From Pseudovibrio denitrificans JCM 12308 (GTDB lineage Bacteria > Pseudomonadota > Alphaproteobacteria > Rhizobiales > Stappiaceae): a stretch of 64,000 nt of DNA. The position numbers and the translations under genes were made by a program. Below, piece by piece: positions 9,536 through 18,812 of the stretch (position 1 is its first letter; every line of letters starts with the position of its first letter). Under the pieces are notes generated by a model. That model had not been told where the DNA came from, ran no database searches, and saw nothing but the letters and a program-made list of their open reading frames with translations. The DNA is taken from contig NZ_BAZK01000001.1 of the NCBI RefSeq assembly GCF_001310815.1, positions 62,001-126,000 on the forward strand, in the 5' to 3' direction.

Positions 9536-9549
9536 GTAAGCAAAGAAAT

Positions 9550-11481
9550 ATGTCCCCAAATACTATTCACCTGATTTTCAAAACCCATCTGGATATCGGT
9601 TTCACTGATCATGCAGAGAAGGTTCGCCAGCGCTATCACAAGTACTTCCTGCCACAGGCGCTTGATACGGCAGAGCATTTCTACTTTGAAAATCCGCAGG
9701 ACCCCAAGTTTCGCTGGACCACCGGTGCATGGTTGATCTGGGACTATCTGAATGAGGCTGGTGCAGACGACGTCAAACGTCTGGAAGCTGCCATTGAAAA
9801 GGGCCTGATCCGCTGGCATGGCCTGCCGTTCACCACGCATTCTGAGCTGATGTCTCCGGCGCTGTTTGAGGCAGGTCTATCTTATTCCAAAGAGCTGGAT
9901 GAGCGGTTTGGGGTGCAGACTGTTGCAGCCAAGATGACGGATGTTCCGGGTCATACTCTGGGTATTGTGCCGTTGATGGCGAAAGCGGGCATCAAGTTCC
10001 TGCATCTTGGTGTAAACACCGCTTCCCCAACGCCGAAGCTGCCGGAGGTGTTCCGCTGGCAGGCGCCAACGGGTGAAGAGATTCTGGTGCTCTATCAAAA
10101 CTCTTATGGTGCGACGCAGTTCATTCCGGGTGTGGCTGATGGCCTGAGCTTTGCACATACGGAAGACAACATTGGCCCGCAGAACACTGGTCAGACCGTA
10201 AACGTCTACCGTGCCATGGAGCGGCAGTATCCGGATTATCGGATCAAGGCGGCGACATTGGATGAGTTCGCTGAGGTGCTGTGGCCACATCGCGAGAGTT
10301 TCCCGGTTGTGACGCAGGAAATCGGCGACAGCTGGATCCATGGTTCTGCGACTGATCCTGTAAAGTCGGCGCGCTACCGTGCTTTGCAGCGGGTTTACGA
10401 TCGTTTTACTGAAGACAAAATCACGCCGTCCCGTCTTTCCTTTGGCCGCAAGCTTTCCATGGTGGCGGAGCATACGTGCGGGGTCGACATCAAAACATAC
10501 TTGCGCGATGAGCAGGCGTGGAACCGGGATGACTTTGAAGCGGCGCGTGAGAACGATCCTCGCTTCCAGTATGCAGAAGCTTCCTGGCAGGAACAGCGCG
10601 CCTATTGTGATGATGCGATAGCGGCCCTTGATGCGGATGATCAGGCTGTTGCGAAAGCGGCGCTTAGCGAGGTGAGCAGTCCACTGCCGCATGTGGGGCC
10701 GTTTGAGATCGACAGCGAGGCTGAGTTTGGTGGCTGGACTATCAAGCTTGATCGGGACAGCGGCGCGATCAAACACCTCAAATCGCCAGATGGCAAAGAG
10801 CTGTTTGGGTTGGATGACAATCTGATCTCGTTTGCTCATGAGACCTATGATGCGGCGGATGTGAAAGCGCATATGGATGCTTACCTCACCCATGAGGAAG
10901 AGTGGGCTATTCTGGATCACATCAAGCCGGGGCTGGATAAAGCAGCAACTGCCGTTTCCAAGAGCCATCGCCCGATGTTTGAAGGACTGGCAATTGCGGA
11001 TGATCGGGCCATTTTGTCTTATGTGATGGCCTCTGATATTCCCGGTGCGATCCATAACATTCAGCTGGTTCTGAACGGGGAAAGCGACAAGCTGGAGATT
11101 ACGCTTCGGCTTTACGGCAAGATTGCCAACCGTATGCCAGAGGCAGGTTTCCTGCGGTTTGCACCGGATGGCGCCAAGAGCTGGCAGTTCAACAAGACCG
11201 GCTTCTGGGTGGATGCCCATGACGTGCCGGATATGAGCGGCGGTCAGTTGCAGGCGATCTTTGGTGCGAAGGCTGTCGCTGATCAGGAGATCCGCATTGC
11301 ACCGCTGGATACGCCGCTTGTGGCACCTGCTGAGTTGCCGTTTATGCCATTCCAGCATCAGGCACCGGCTTACAGTGAGGGTCTGCGGTTTAACATCTAC
11401 AACAACAAGTGGGGCACCAACTTCCCGATGTGGTGGGAAGGTGATTTCTGCGCTCGCTTTGTACTGGAACTGGGCGACTAG
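9550..11481 (+). CDS. DUF5054 / GH38-like glycosidase
   Basis: 643 residues. The start, IHLIFKTHLDIGFTDHA, resembles the HxD metal-binding strand of GH38 alpha-mannosidases. AKMTDVPGHTLGIVPLMAKAG and QEIGDSWIHG fit the catalytic (beta/alpha) domain, and a beta-rich C-terminal half follows. There is no signal peptide, so it is likely cytoplasmic. It starts 14 bases after the lacI-type gene and is probably co-transcribed. It may cleave an imported oligosaccharide or glycoside handled by the divergent ABC/oxidoreductase operon. The family is recognised from memory and the substrate is unknown. Confidence 0.72.
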   Translation: MSPNTIHLIFKTHLDIGFTDHAEKVRQRYHKYFLPQALDTAEHFYFENPQDPKFRWTTGAWLIWDYLNEAGADDVKRLEAAIEKGLIRWHGLPFTTHSELMSPALFEAGLSYSKELDERFGVQTVAAKMTDVPGHTLGIVPLMAKAGIKFLHLGVNTASPTPKLPEVFRWQAPTGEEILVLYQNSYGATQFIPGVADGLSFAHTEDNIGPQNTGQTVNVYRAMERQYPDYRIKAATLDEFAEVLWPHRESFPVVTQEIGDSWIHGSATDPVKSARYRALQRVYDRFTEDKITPSRLSFGRKLSMVAEHTCGVDIKTYLRDEQAWNRDDFEAARENDPRFQYAEASWQEQRAYCDDAIAALDADDQAVAKAALSEVSSPLPHVGPFEIDSEAEFGGWTIKLDRDSGAIKHLKSPDGKELFGLDDNLISFAHETYDAADVKAHMDAYLTHEEEWAILDHIKPGLDKAATAVSKSHRPMFEGLAIADDRAILSYVMASDIPGAIHNIQLVLNGESDKLEITLRLYGKIANRMPEAGFLRFAPDGAKSWQFNKTGFWVDAHDVPDMSGGQLQAIFGAKAVADQEIRIAPLDTPLVAPAELPFMPFQHQAPAYSEGLRFNIYNNKWGTNFPMWWEGDFCARFVLELGD

Positions 11482-11507
11482 CCCACTCCCTAGCCTGTTT
11501 ATCCAAC

Positions 11508-11543
11508 AAAAAAGCCAGCTCACGGCATTGGTCGTGAACTGGC
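11508..11543 (-). terminator. Intrinsic terminator of the dddB transcript
   Basis: Stem GCCAG-x-TCACG / CGTGA-x-CTGGC (11514-11543) with an 8-base loop and one mismatch. Read on the minus strand it is followed by six Ts (11508-11513). It lies 25 bases past the iron-alcohol-dehydrogenase stop and between convergent genes. Confidence 0.8.
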
Positions 11544-11568
11544 CTTTCGGGAGAGCGGGAATTTCAGC

Positions 11569-12765
11569 TTATTCAGCTGCGACTGACTCGCTGTCAGAGC
11601 CACGGGCATCCCACAGGCCCTGATAGATTTCGACCATTTCCGCAATGGTTGGAGTGATCGGGTTGTTGCCCGGAGATCCAGAGGCCAGCGCCTGCTCTGC
11701 CATAGTCTCGCAACGATCCATGAAGACCTGACGTTCAATACCAAACTCTTCCGGTGTTGGTACGGAGAGCTCATCATTGAGCGCACGCAGCTCGATCAGG
11801 AGCTTGCGGTTTGCCATGGCATCATCATCCTGCTCAGAGGCGAAACCGAGCGCGCGAGCTGCTTGCGCGTAACGCTCGGATGCTGCTGGAATGGAGAATG
11901 CGGTGACATCTGGCAACAGCATGGCGTTGGAGAGGCCGTGCGGCACATGGAAGAACGCGCCAATTGGACGGCTCATGCCATGAACGAGCGCAACAGAAGC
12001 GGCGGAGAATGCGACACCGGCCAGCGTTGAGCCGAGCATCATTTCCTCACGGGCTTTTTCGTTTGTGCCGTTGTGGTAGACCTCACGCAGGTTCGGGCCG
12101 ATCAGCTTGAGTGCTGCCAGAGCCTGACTGTCGCTGTATGGATTTGCCTTTTTACTGACGTAGGCTTCCAGTGCGTGGGTCATGGCATCGATGCCGGTGT
12201 CTGCGGTGATGCGTGGCGGTAGGCTCATGGTGAGTTTGTAGTCCACCAGCGCTGCAACAGGCATGAAGCCGATGCCAACGCACAGCATCTTCTCACCGCG
12301 CTCTTCATCGGTGATGATGGTGAAGCGGGTGACTTCGGTGCCGGTGCCGGCTGTGGTTGGCACTGCGATGACTGGCAGGCCCTGCTCTGTGACGTCTCTT
12401 GGGAAACGATAGTCCCGCATTTCGCCACCGAACTTTGCCAGAATCGAAATTGCCTTTGCGCTATCGATCGGGCTTCCACCGCCGAGGGCCACGATGCAGT
12501 CATAGCTGTCAGCTGTTGCCTTTTCCACACCCGGAAGGATGGAGGCAACGGTTGGCTCAGGCAGGGTATCAGCAAAAACATCGCTTTCGATGCCCTCAGC
12601 CTTGAGGCTGTCCTGAATAGATTCGGAGTATCCCAGCTGAACCATCATAGGGTCTGTGACGATGAGAGGCTTTTTGCAGCCGATTTTTGCCAGAACTGCA
12701 TGCAATTGGAGGCTGGCTCCCGCACCAACTTGCATGATGCGCGGCAGAATGATCTGAGATGTCAT
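11569..12765 (-). CDS. dddB: Iron-containing alcohol dehydrogenase (probable DddB)
   Basis: 398 residues, Fe-ADH family III. GGGSPIDSAKA binds NAD(P). DTGIDAMTHALEAY and HGMSRPIGAFFHVPHGLSNAMLLP supply the Asp/His iron ligands. In DMSP-catabolic clusters an enzyme of this family, DddB, oxidises 3-hydroxypropionate released after DddD action to malonate semialdehyde. Its place beside a BCCT carrier, a LysR regulator and a DddD homologue supports that role. It follows the transporter gene by 73 bases on the same strand. Family certain; DddB assignment is from context. Confidence 0.78.
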   Translation of the reverse strand: MTSQIILPRIMQVGAGASLQLHAVLAKIGCKKPLIVTDPMMVQLGYSESIQDSLKAEGIESDVFADTLPEPTVASILPGVEKATADSYDCIVALGGGSPIDSAKAISILAKFGGEMRDYRFPRDVTEQGLPVIAVPTTAGTGTEVTRFTIITDEERGEKMLCVGIGFMPVAALVDYKLTMSLPPRITADTGIDAMTHALEAYVSKKANPYSDSQALAALKLIGPNLREVYHNGTNEKAREEMMLGSTLAGVAFSAASVALVHGMSRPIGAFFHVPHGLSNAMLLPDVTAFSIPAASERYAQAARALGFASEQDDDAMANRKLLIELRALNDELSVPTPEEFGIERQVFMDRCETMAEQALASGSPGNNPITPTIAEMVEIYQGLWDARGSDSESVAAE

Positions 12766-12838
12766 TAGAATGAACCTTTAGTTGTGGTTGTCATCTGGGA
12801 TGCCGGGAACATCCCAGATGACTTAGGGGGCGAGCTTC

Positions 12839-14461
12839 TTACTCTGCCGGAGTTGCAGCGGAGGCTGCGCCGTCTGCGGAGTAGGAATGCTCTTCATCAT
12901 CGACGGTGGAAATGATTTCAGAGACCTCAAGGTGCAGTGACTTCAGCAGGCCCCACGTGGTGAGGATCAACACGAAGGAATACGGAAGTGCTGCAACGAT
13001 TGAGGCTGTCTGCAAGGCTCGCAGGCCACCTGCGAACAACAGCACCGCGGAAACTGCGCCAATGGAAAGGCCCCAGAAGATGCGGTAGCGGTTTGCAGGG
13101 TTCTCATCACCCATGGACAGAAGGGTACAGATGACGAGTGTTGCGGAGTCTGCAGAGGTGACGAAGTAGGTCACCAACAGGACGGTACACATGGCTGCAC
13201 CAAGGATGGTGAGCGTGGTGCCCAGGTTCATCAGCTCGATGGTGGTGTAAAGAGCTGACGTGATGTCCTTGTTCACTGCTTCAGTCACACCGCCAGCGCC
13301 GAACAGTTCCAGGAACATTGCGGTGTTGCCGAAGGTGGTGATCCAGAATGCGGAGAGCAGTGTTGGTGCCAGAAGTACGCCGAGCAGGAACTCTTTTACG
13401 GTGCGGCCTCTGGAGATGCGGGCAATGAAGATGCCTACGAATGGTGCCCACGCAATCCACCAGCCCCAGTAGAAGATGGTCCAGCCACCCTGCCAGCTGT
13501 TGTTTGGATCAGTTTCCACCCAGAAGCCAAGCGGGATGGCGTTGGTCAGGTAGTCACCCAGATTGGTTGCGAAAGAGCCAAGAATGTAAACGGTTGGGCC
13601 AAAGATGAGGAAGAACACAAGCATGACCATGGTCAGGTGCATGTTGAACTCACTCAGCAGCTTAATGCCCTTGTTCACGCCACTCAGAACGGACATGGTT
13701 GCCAGAACGGAGATGACAGCGATGATGATGATTTTGCTGGTGGTGCTGACTTCAATGCCGAACAGATAGTTCAGGCCGGTATTCATCTGCTGGGCTCCCA
13801 AACCAAGAGATGTAGCAATACCGAAGACGGTGCCAAACACTGCAAGCAGGTCGGCAGCGTGACCGATTGGGCCATAAATCTTTTCACCAAAAATCGGATA
13901 GAGCCCTGAACGAACGGACAGCGGCAGGCCCTTGCGATAGTGGAAATAAGCGAGACCTAGACCAGAGAGTGCAAACAGTGCCCAACCATGCAGTCCCCAG
14001 TGGAAAATACTAATACGCATTGCGATCTGGGCTGCCTCTACGGAACTCTCCTGCCCTTCTGCAATGAACGGATTACTTTGGAAGTGGTAAATTGGTTCTG
14101 CGATACTCCAGAACAAGATACCGATGCCGATGCCTGCTCCAAAAAGCATCGAAAACCAAGAAAAGAAGCTGTATTCCGGCTTCTCGTCATCCTTCCCCAA
14201 GCGGATGTTGCCATAGCGGCTCATGGTCATTGCAAAGGCAAGGAACAGGAAAAAGCTGACCAGGCCGATATAGTACCAAGATAGATTATCCGCGATGAAA
14301 CCTTTAGCTGAATTGTAAATCGAGCTAGCAGTTTCAGGAACCATTACAGTAAACAAAACAAACGCAACAACGAGTACAGTAGACCCGACGGCCATAACAG
14401 GATTAACACCTGTAAACAGGCCCTCCCCCGTCCTTCTTCCAGTATTGCTGTTATTATACAT
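12839..14461 (-). CDS. dddT: BCCT-family transporter (probable DddT, DMSP uptake)
   Basis: 540 residues with about 12 membrane segments. The BCCT signature region is WTIFYWGWWIAWAPFVGIF, and FGAGIGIGILFWSIAEP is a second family hallmark. BCCT carriers import betaine, choline, carnitine or the sulfonium analogue DMSP. Adjacency to dddD, dddB and a LysR regulator suggests DMSP. The start at 14461 faces the regulator gene across a 150-base AT-rich promoter region (14462-14611). Confidence 0.8.
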   Translation of the reverse strand: MYNNSNTGRRTGEGLFTGVNPVMAVGSTVLVVAFVLFTVMVPETASSIYNSAKGFIADNLSWYYIGLVSFFLFLAFAMTMSRYGNIRLGKDDEKPEYSFFSWFSMLFGAGIGIGILFWSIAEPIYHFQSNPFIAEGQESSVEAAQIAMRISIFHWGLHGWALFALSGLGLAYFHYRKGLPLSVRSGLYPIFGEKIYGPIGHAADLLAVFGTVFGIATSLGLGAQQMNTGLNYLFGIEVSTTSKIIIIAVISVLATMSVLSGVNKGIKLLSEFNMHLTMVMLVFFLIFGPTVYILGSFATNLGDYLTNAIPLGFWVETDPNNSWQGGWTIFYWGWWIAWAPFVGIFIARISRGRTVKEFLLGVLLAPTLLSAFWITTFGNTAMFLELFGAGGVTEAVNKDITSALYTTIELMNLGTTLTILGAAMCTVLLVTYFVTSADSATLVICTLLSMGDENPANRYRIFWGLSIGAVSAVLLFAGGLRALQTASIVAALPYSFVLILTTWGLLKSLHLEVSEIISTVDDEEHSYSADGAASAATPAE

Positions 14462-14611
14462 TTGTCCCCCTCAAGCTTTATTTTTGCTGTCCTGATTGAA
14501 GCTTGAATTTTTGCCGGAGGGTTAAATTGTTATCAATCAACAAAAAAAGACCCAATGATATAAAAATATTTATGAATAGTTTTACGTAGAATATGGAATT
14601 CTACCATACGA

Positions 14612-15516
14612 ATGGGAGAACCAAATGAAGAAGAATTTACCCCCGCTCAATTGGCTCAGGCATTTGAAGCGTCCGCGCGACATTTGAGCTTCACGCATGC
14701 CTCAACCGAGCTCAACCTTACGCAGGCTGCGATCAGTCACCAGATCAAGGGGCTGGAGTGTCAGCTGGGGTGTGTATTGTTTAAGCGTCTGCCACGTGGG
14801 TTGGAGTTGACAGACGCCGGGGCTGCCTATCTTCCTGCGGTTCATGAGTCCGTTGAGCGCTTGAAAGCGGCGACCGAAGAAATCTTCGGTCAGGGGCAAA
14901 ACAATCTGCTGACAGTGAAGATCAATATGGTGTTCTTTATGCGCTGGCTTGCGCCGCGTATGAAAGAGTTCCGCCGTTTGCATCCGAAGATCAATCTGCG
15001 CATCACCTCCAACATCTGGCTGGACAACAAGGAAAGCTCTGGCGATTGCGATATGGAAGTGCGGTATGGCCGGGGCAAGTGGCCGTCCCTGCAGTGTGAT
15101 CGGCTGACACGGATGAACTGTTTCCAGTCTGCAGCCCGTGCTACCTGGAGGAGAACGGGCCGCTCACCTCACCTAAGGATCTGCCAGACCACACGATTTT
15201 GCATGTGATCGGTTATCAGGAAGGTTGGGGCTACTGGCTGAAGCAAACCAAGCATAGTGATCTGGAGTTGGGCCAGAGCTATCAGTTTGATACCCTTGTA
15301 ACTGCATTGGAAATGGCCGCTCTGGGAGAAGGCGTTGCGCTGGGGAGAACCAGCCTTGTGGAAAATGCAATCAAGTCCGGACAGCTGGTTGCGCCGTTGG
15401 AACAAAGGGTTCCGACAGAAGAAGCGTTTTACCTCGTTTACTCCAATAACAGTCTTGAGCACCCCCATGCGGTGGCCTTCAGAAACTGGATTTTGAACGA
15501 GATACATGAAGGCTAA
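14612..15516 (+). pseudogene. dddR: LysR-family regulator (probable DddR), frameshifted
   Basis: Two frames (14612-15208 and 15199-15516) together form one LysR regulator of about 301 residues. The N-terminal wing-helix is intact (LTQAAISHQIKGLE). At ACACGGATGAACTG (15107-15120) one G seems lost; CGGGATGAA restores RLTRDELFPVCSP and reads on without a break into TILHVIGYQEGWGYW. It lies between the divergent BCCT gene and dddD, as DddR does in described DMSP clusters, and so probably senses DMSP or a breakdown product. Sequencing error is a likelier cause than decay. Confidence 0.75.
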
Positions 15517-15527
15517 ACAGCCTTTTT
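15509..15527 (+). terminator. Short hairpin with T-run at the end of the LysR gene
   Basis: AAGGCT (15509-15514), AAAC loop, AGCCTTTTT. The stem is only six base pairs and overlaps the stop codon of the regulator gene, so termination strength is uncertain. Confidence 0.45.
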
Positions 15528-15828
15528 GCCGGTAGCGGCCTATTTCAATCCAAAGATCAATTTTCGGGAATGGTGGAAGGAAATTCATCTTCCACCAGTC
15601 TTTCAGAGACCAGTGCAGTCAGTTCAGAATTAGTCGAGCTACAAATAATTTTATGTCTGCACCGAAATTTAAATTGCTGGTTTCTACGTATGTGCCTGCC
15701 TATTGTTTTTTCAATGAAATGACCCGCAGCTGCGAACCATTTCACTCATAACAATCTGAAATAAAAGACGAATTATGTCTGGAATAAACTGAGATCCGTT
15801 GATGGACGGTTTCTGAGGATGATGTTGC
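15517..15828. other. dddD upstream region
   Basis: 312 bases without a gene between the regulator and dddD. It holds the hairpin above, AT-rich sequence, the inverted repeat at 15715-15744, and a GAGGA ribosome-binding site at 15815-15819, nine bases before the dddD ATG. A long minus-strand frame that begins inside dddD and ends here has no family resemblance and is a shadow. Confidence 0.5.
15715..15744. promoter_or_regulatory. Inverted repeat upstream of dddD
   Basis: TGAAATG (15715-15721) and CATTTCA (15738-15744) are exact reverse complements, 16 bases apart, about 85 bases before the dddD start. Placement and dyad form suit a LysR-type activator site. The spacing is longer than the usual T-N11-A core, so this is a candidate only. 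Confidence 0.4.
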
Positions 15829-18327
15829 ATGGAAAAAAGACTTCCCCTTGAAGGTGTCAGAGTTGTCGACTTCGGTCAGCAAATTGCAGGTCCGGCTGTT
15901 GCCATGATCCTTGCGGATATGGGCGCAACCGTTATTCACGTTGATCCGCCTCAGGGGCCACAATGGGATCATCCAGCTAATGCGATTTTGAACCGCAATA
16001 AGAAATGCATCCGGCTGGACCTGAAGTCTGAGGATGGTTTGCAGCAGGCGTTTGAGCTGATCGCCAACGCTGATGTGGTGGTTGAGAGCTTCCGCCCTGG
16101 CAAAATGAAAGCACTTGGCGTTGATTTCGCTGCGCTGCGTGCTGAGCGCCCTGAACTGGTGACCCTTTCTGTGCCGGGTTTTGCCAGCAATGACGAACTG
16201 CGCCGTGAATGGAAAGCAACTGAAGCGATTGTTGCGGCCACGTCCGGTGCGTTTACCGATATGGGCTTCAACCGCGTGCTGATGGGGCTGAACCCTAGCT
16301 TCTCCCCGCTCCCACTCGGTTCTTCCTACGCCACCACCATGGCAGCAAGCTCTGTTGTTATGGCGCTGCTGGCCCGCGAAAAGACTGGCCGTGGTGACAC
16401 CATTGAGGTGCCGATTGCAGCAGCTCTGATGGAAGGCCTTTCTTACAACTCTGTTGTGATTGAAGGCATGCCAGAGCGCTACATGACCATGCGCGAGCAC
16501 GAAATTTCCCATCGCCGCGACAATGACATCGAGATGGACCTGTCCTACGAAGACCTGCAGGAATATCTCGATCCGTTCTACCGCACCTATGAGTGTGCGG
16601 ATGGCCGTTACTTCTATGCGGTTTGCCCGTCTCACAGAAACCATGCCCGCCGCTGTCTGCAGGCGCTTGGCATCTATGAGGAACTGTTGGCGGAAGGTTT
16701 GCCTGAAGTGAACGACCTGCACCTGCCAATCAAAGAGTGGGACGGTGAAACCTCCATAGGCGTTTATCCGCTGCCGAAGAAGTGGGCGGATATCATTTCA
16801 GCCAAAATGAAGAAGGTGTTCCTGACCAAAACTTCTGAGGAATGGGGCGTGATCTTTGGTGAAGGCCAGATTCCGGGCGCACCACACCGCACCACTCAGG
16901 AATGGGTGAACAGCGAACACACCAACACCTCCGGTCTGATCGTGGAAGTGAACGATCCAGAATACGGCATGATGAAGCAGCCGGGTCCAATCGTTTGGTT
17001 TGAAGAGATTGCTGACTATCTCCTCACTCCAAAAGCCCGTGAGAACGTGAGCTACGATGAGGCACTTGCAGCGCTGAAGGCAGTTGGCAACAACGATAAT
17101 CTGCCAGCCCCTTCTGCTCAGTCTGCCGACAAAGCTGGCTGGCTGAAAGACCTGCGCATTCTGGACCTGACCAACGTGATTGCAGGCCCGCATTCCACCG
17201 CATTCCTTGGCCGTTTTGGTGCTGAGGTGGTGAAGCTGGATCCAGTGACACCGCTTTATGACCCGCTCATCGGTACGCTCTTCACATTCCAGACCAACAT
17301 CGGCAAGAAGAGTGCTTTGGTGGACATCACCACCGGTGAAGGCCGTGAAGCATTTGAGCGTCTTGTGAAGTCGGTAGACCTTGTTGTGATCAACGCGCCA
17401 GATCGTCAGATGAAACCGCTGGGGCTGGATCATGACAGCTTGCAGGCGATCAATCCGGGCGTTCTGTTCTGCCGCCTTGACTGTCTGGGTGGCCCTAAGC
17501 CGGGTCCGAAGACCAACTACATTGGTTATGATGACATCATTCAGGCGAACAGCGGTATCATGAGCCGTTTCGGCGGTCCGGACACACCAGAGGAGCACGC
17601 GCACCTTGGTACGCTGGACGTGAACTGCGGCTTTGCAGCTGGTCTGGGTATGGCGCTGGCGCTTTACCACAAGCACAAGACCGGTGAGACCTCCCGTGCC
17701 CGTACGTCTCTGTCTGCTGTGACCAATCTGGCACAGGTGAAGTTTGCGTTTGATTATGAAGGTCGCGCTGCGTTTGACGAAGCCTCTGGTCGTGATGCGC
17801 TTGGCAACCACGCGCTTTCTCACTTCTACAAAGCCTCTGATGGCTGGCTGTTCATGGATGCTGAAGAGCATGAGCTTGCCAAGCTGGCAGGTGTGGAAGG
17901 TCTTGCTGGTGTTGATGAAGCCAACGACACCGCTGAGTTCCTTCGCGTTGCCTTTGCGCAGGACACTGCAGAGAGCTGGTGTGAGAAACTGAGAGCTGCG
18001 GATATTGCGGCAGCCCAGCCACTTGGCATCGAACACTTGCGTGATTCTTACACACGCACCGCTGATGGCACCGTTGGTATTGACCGCGGCAGCTATGCGT
18101 TCTCCACCTATGAGGACCATCCAAGTGGGCACCGTGTGACGCTGATTGATCACTACTCCATCCGTCCGGAAGAGGCTGCGATCAAGGCACTGCCAAGCAC
18201 GGAAGCTTACGGCAACTCCACCCGCGAAGTGCTGGCCAGCGTTGGTTACAGTGATGAGCAGGTGAGCGACATGATCGAGCGCCGCATTGCGGGCACCGGC
18301 TGGGGCAAAGAGTTCCTGCCGAGCTAA
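15829..18327 (+). CDS. dddD: DMSP CoA-transferase/lyase DddD (double class III CoA transferase)
   Basis: 832 residues, the length of known DddD proteins. Two CaiB/BaiF-type domains are fused: the first starts LEGVRVVDFGQQIAGP, the second LRILDLTNVIAGPHS near residue 445. The second contains LGTLDVNCGF, whose Asp597 matches the acyl-anhydride-forming Asp expected of class III transferases. The equivalent site in the first half reads LPLGSSYA and lacks Asp, as in DddD. DddD adds CoA to DMSP and releases dimethyl sulfide and 3-hydroxypropionyl-CoA. The neighbouring BCCT, Fe-ADH and LysR genes support the call. The main alternative is a carnitine/betaine CoA-transferase fusion. Confidence 0.82.
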   Translation: MEKRLPLEGVRVVDFGQQIAGPAVAMILADMGATVIHVDPPQGPQWDHPANAILNRNKKCIRLDLKSEDGLQQAFELIANADVVVESFRPGKMKALGVDFAALRAERPELVTLSVPGFASNDELRREWKATEAIVAATSGAFTDMGFNRVLMGLNPSFSPLPLGSSYATTMAASSVVMALLAREKTGRGDTIEVPIAAALMEGLSYNSVVIEGMPERYMTMREHEISHRRDNDIEMDLSYEDLQEYLDPFYRTYECADGRYFYAVCPSHRNHARRCLQALGIYEELLAEGLPEVNDLHLPIKEWDGETSIGVYPLPKKWADIISAKMKKVFLTKTSEEWGVIFGEGQIPGAPHRTTQEWVNSEHTNTSGLIVEVNDPEYGMMKQPGPIVWFEEIADYLLTPKARENVSYDEALAALKAVGNNDNLPAPSAQSADKAGWLKDLRILDLTNVIAGPHSTAFLGRFGAEVVKLDPVTPLYDPLIGTLFTFQTNIGKKSALVDITTGEGREAFERLVKSVDLVVINAPDRQMKPLGLDHDSLQAINPGVLFCRLDCLGGPKPGPKTNYIGYDDIIQANSGIMSRFGGPDTPEEHAHLGTLDVNCGFAAGLGMALALYHKHKTGETSRARTSLSAVTNLAQVKFAFDYEGRAAFDEASGRDALGNHALSHFYKASDGWLFMDAEEHELAKLAGVEGLAGVDEANDTAEFLRVAFAQDTAESWCEKLRAADIAAAQPLGIEHLRDSYTRTADGTVGIDRGSYAFSTYEDHPSGHRVTLIDHYSIRPEEAAIKALPSTEAYGNSTREVLASVGYSDEQVSDMIERRIAGTGWGKEFLPS

Positions 18328-18341
18328 CGATTACCCCCGAG

Positions 18342-18435
18342 GCCTCTCTCTTTCCTAGAACCAGAACCCACGGTTTGGAGAGAGGCTTTGAAAGAAACCC
18401 TCGCTGCCCGCTCAGGCCGTGAGGGTTTTCTTTTT
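18342..18435 (+). terminator. Tandem hairpins and T-tract after dddD
   Basis: Hairpin 1 is GCCTCTCTC (18342-18350) with GAGAGAGGC (18378-18386), a perfect 9 bp. Hairpin 2 is AAACCCTC (18395-18402) with GAGGGTTT (18421-18428), followed by TTCTTTTT. The second is a convincing intrinsic terminator for dddD, 70-100 bases past its stop. Confidence 0.8.
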
Positions 18436-18459
18436 ATATGCCTATGAGCTCTTATTTAT

Positions 18460-18504
18460 GCGTATCTTTATCCGAAAACCGGTTCCCACTTTTCGGAGAT
18501 ACGC
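18460..18504. repeat. Rhizobial-type REP palindrome
   Basis: GCGTATCT...AGATACGC encloses CCGAAAA...TTTTCGG around CCGGTTCCCAC. This composition is familiar from short palindromic repeats scattered through Rhizobiales genomes (recollection, not searched). It lies between the convergent dddD and norF ends and may also stabilise or terminate either transcript. Confidence 0.65.
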
Positions 18505-18505
18505 T

Positions 18506-18810
18506 CTATTGCATCAGACCAGCTGAAACAAAGGTGAGCAATCCGGCGCAGATGACTGTTATGGCGACGATCATGCTGGAGAGCATGGAAAGCCATGCGG
18601 GGCACCTGTTCAAGCCAGATATTGGGTGAGGATGATACGGGCTTTGAACAGGATCAGCGTGGCGATGATGAGCGGGCCGACATAAACCAGCAGGTCACTG
18701 TTGATCAGACTCAGGACATATCCCAGCACTGTGAGAGCGACCAGCACGATCCATGCTTTGAAGAGGTCATTCATGGGAACACTGCGGGATGCGGTTTTCT
18801 CGTTCTGCAT
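18506..18810 (-). CDS. norF: NorF-like small membrane protein, frameshifted near 3' end
   Basis: The ATG at 18810 has a GGGAG site and lies 2 bases after the norE stop. As given, the frame stops at 18610 after 66 residues (two membrane segments, LVALTVLGYVLSLI and LLVYVGPLIIATLILF). Where the sequence reads CTGGCTTG (18613-18620, minus strand), one extra G would continue the frame through LNRCPAWLSMLSSMIVAITV, a third membrane helix, to the TAG at 18506, about 101 residues. NorF accompanies NorE and is linked to nitric oxide reductase function. The continuation looks genuine, so a base-call loss is likely. Confidence 0.62.
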
Positions 18811-18812
18811 GA

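Noticed and set aside
9877-11523. 548-residue antisense open frame
   Set aside because: Lies wholly opposite the DUF5054 gene, Arg/His-rich and without motifs; a shadow of strong codon bias.
16798-18153. 451-residue antisense open frame opposite dddD
   Set aside because: No domain, Cys/Arg/His-rich composition, fully overlapped by a convincing enzyme gene.
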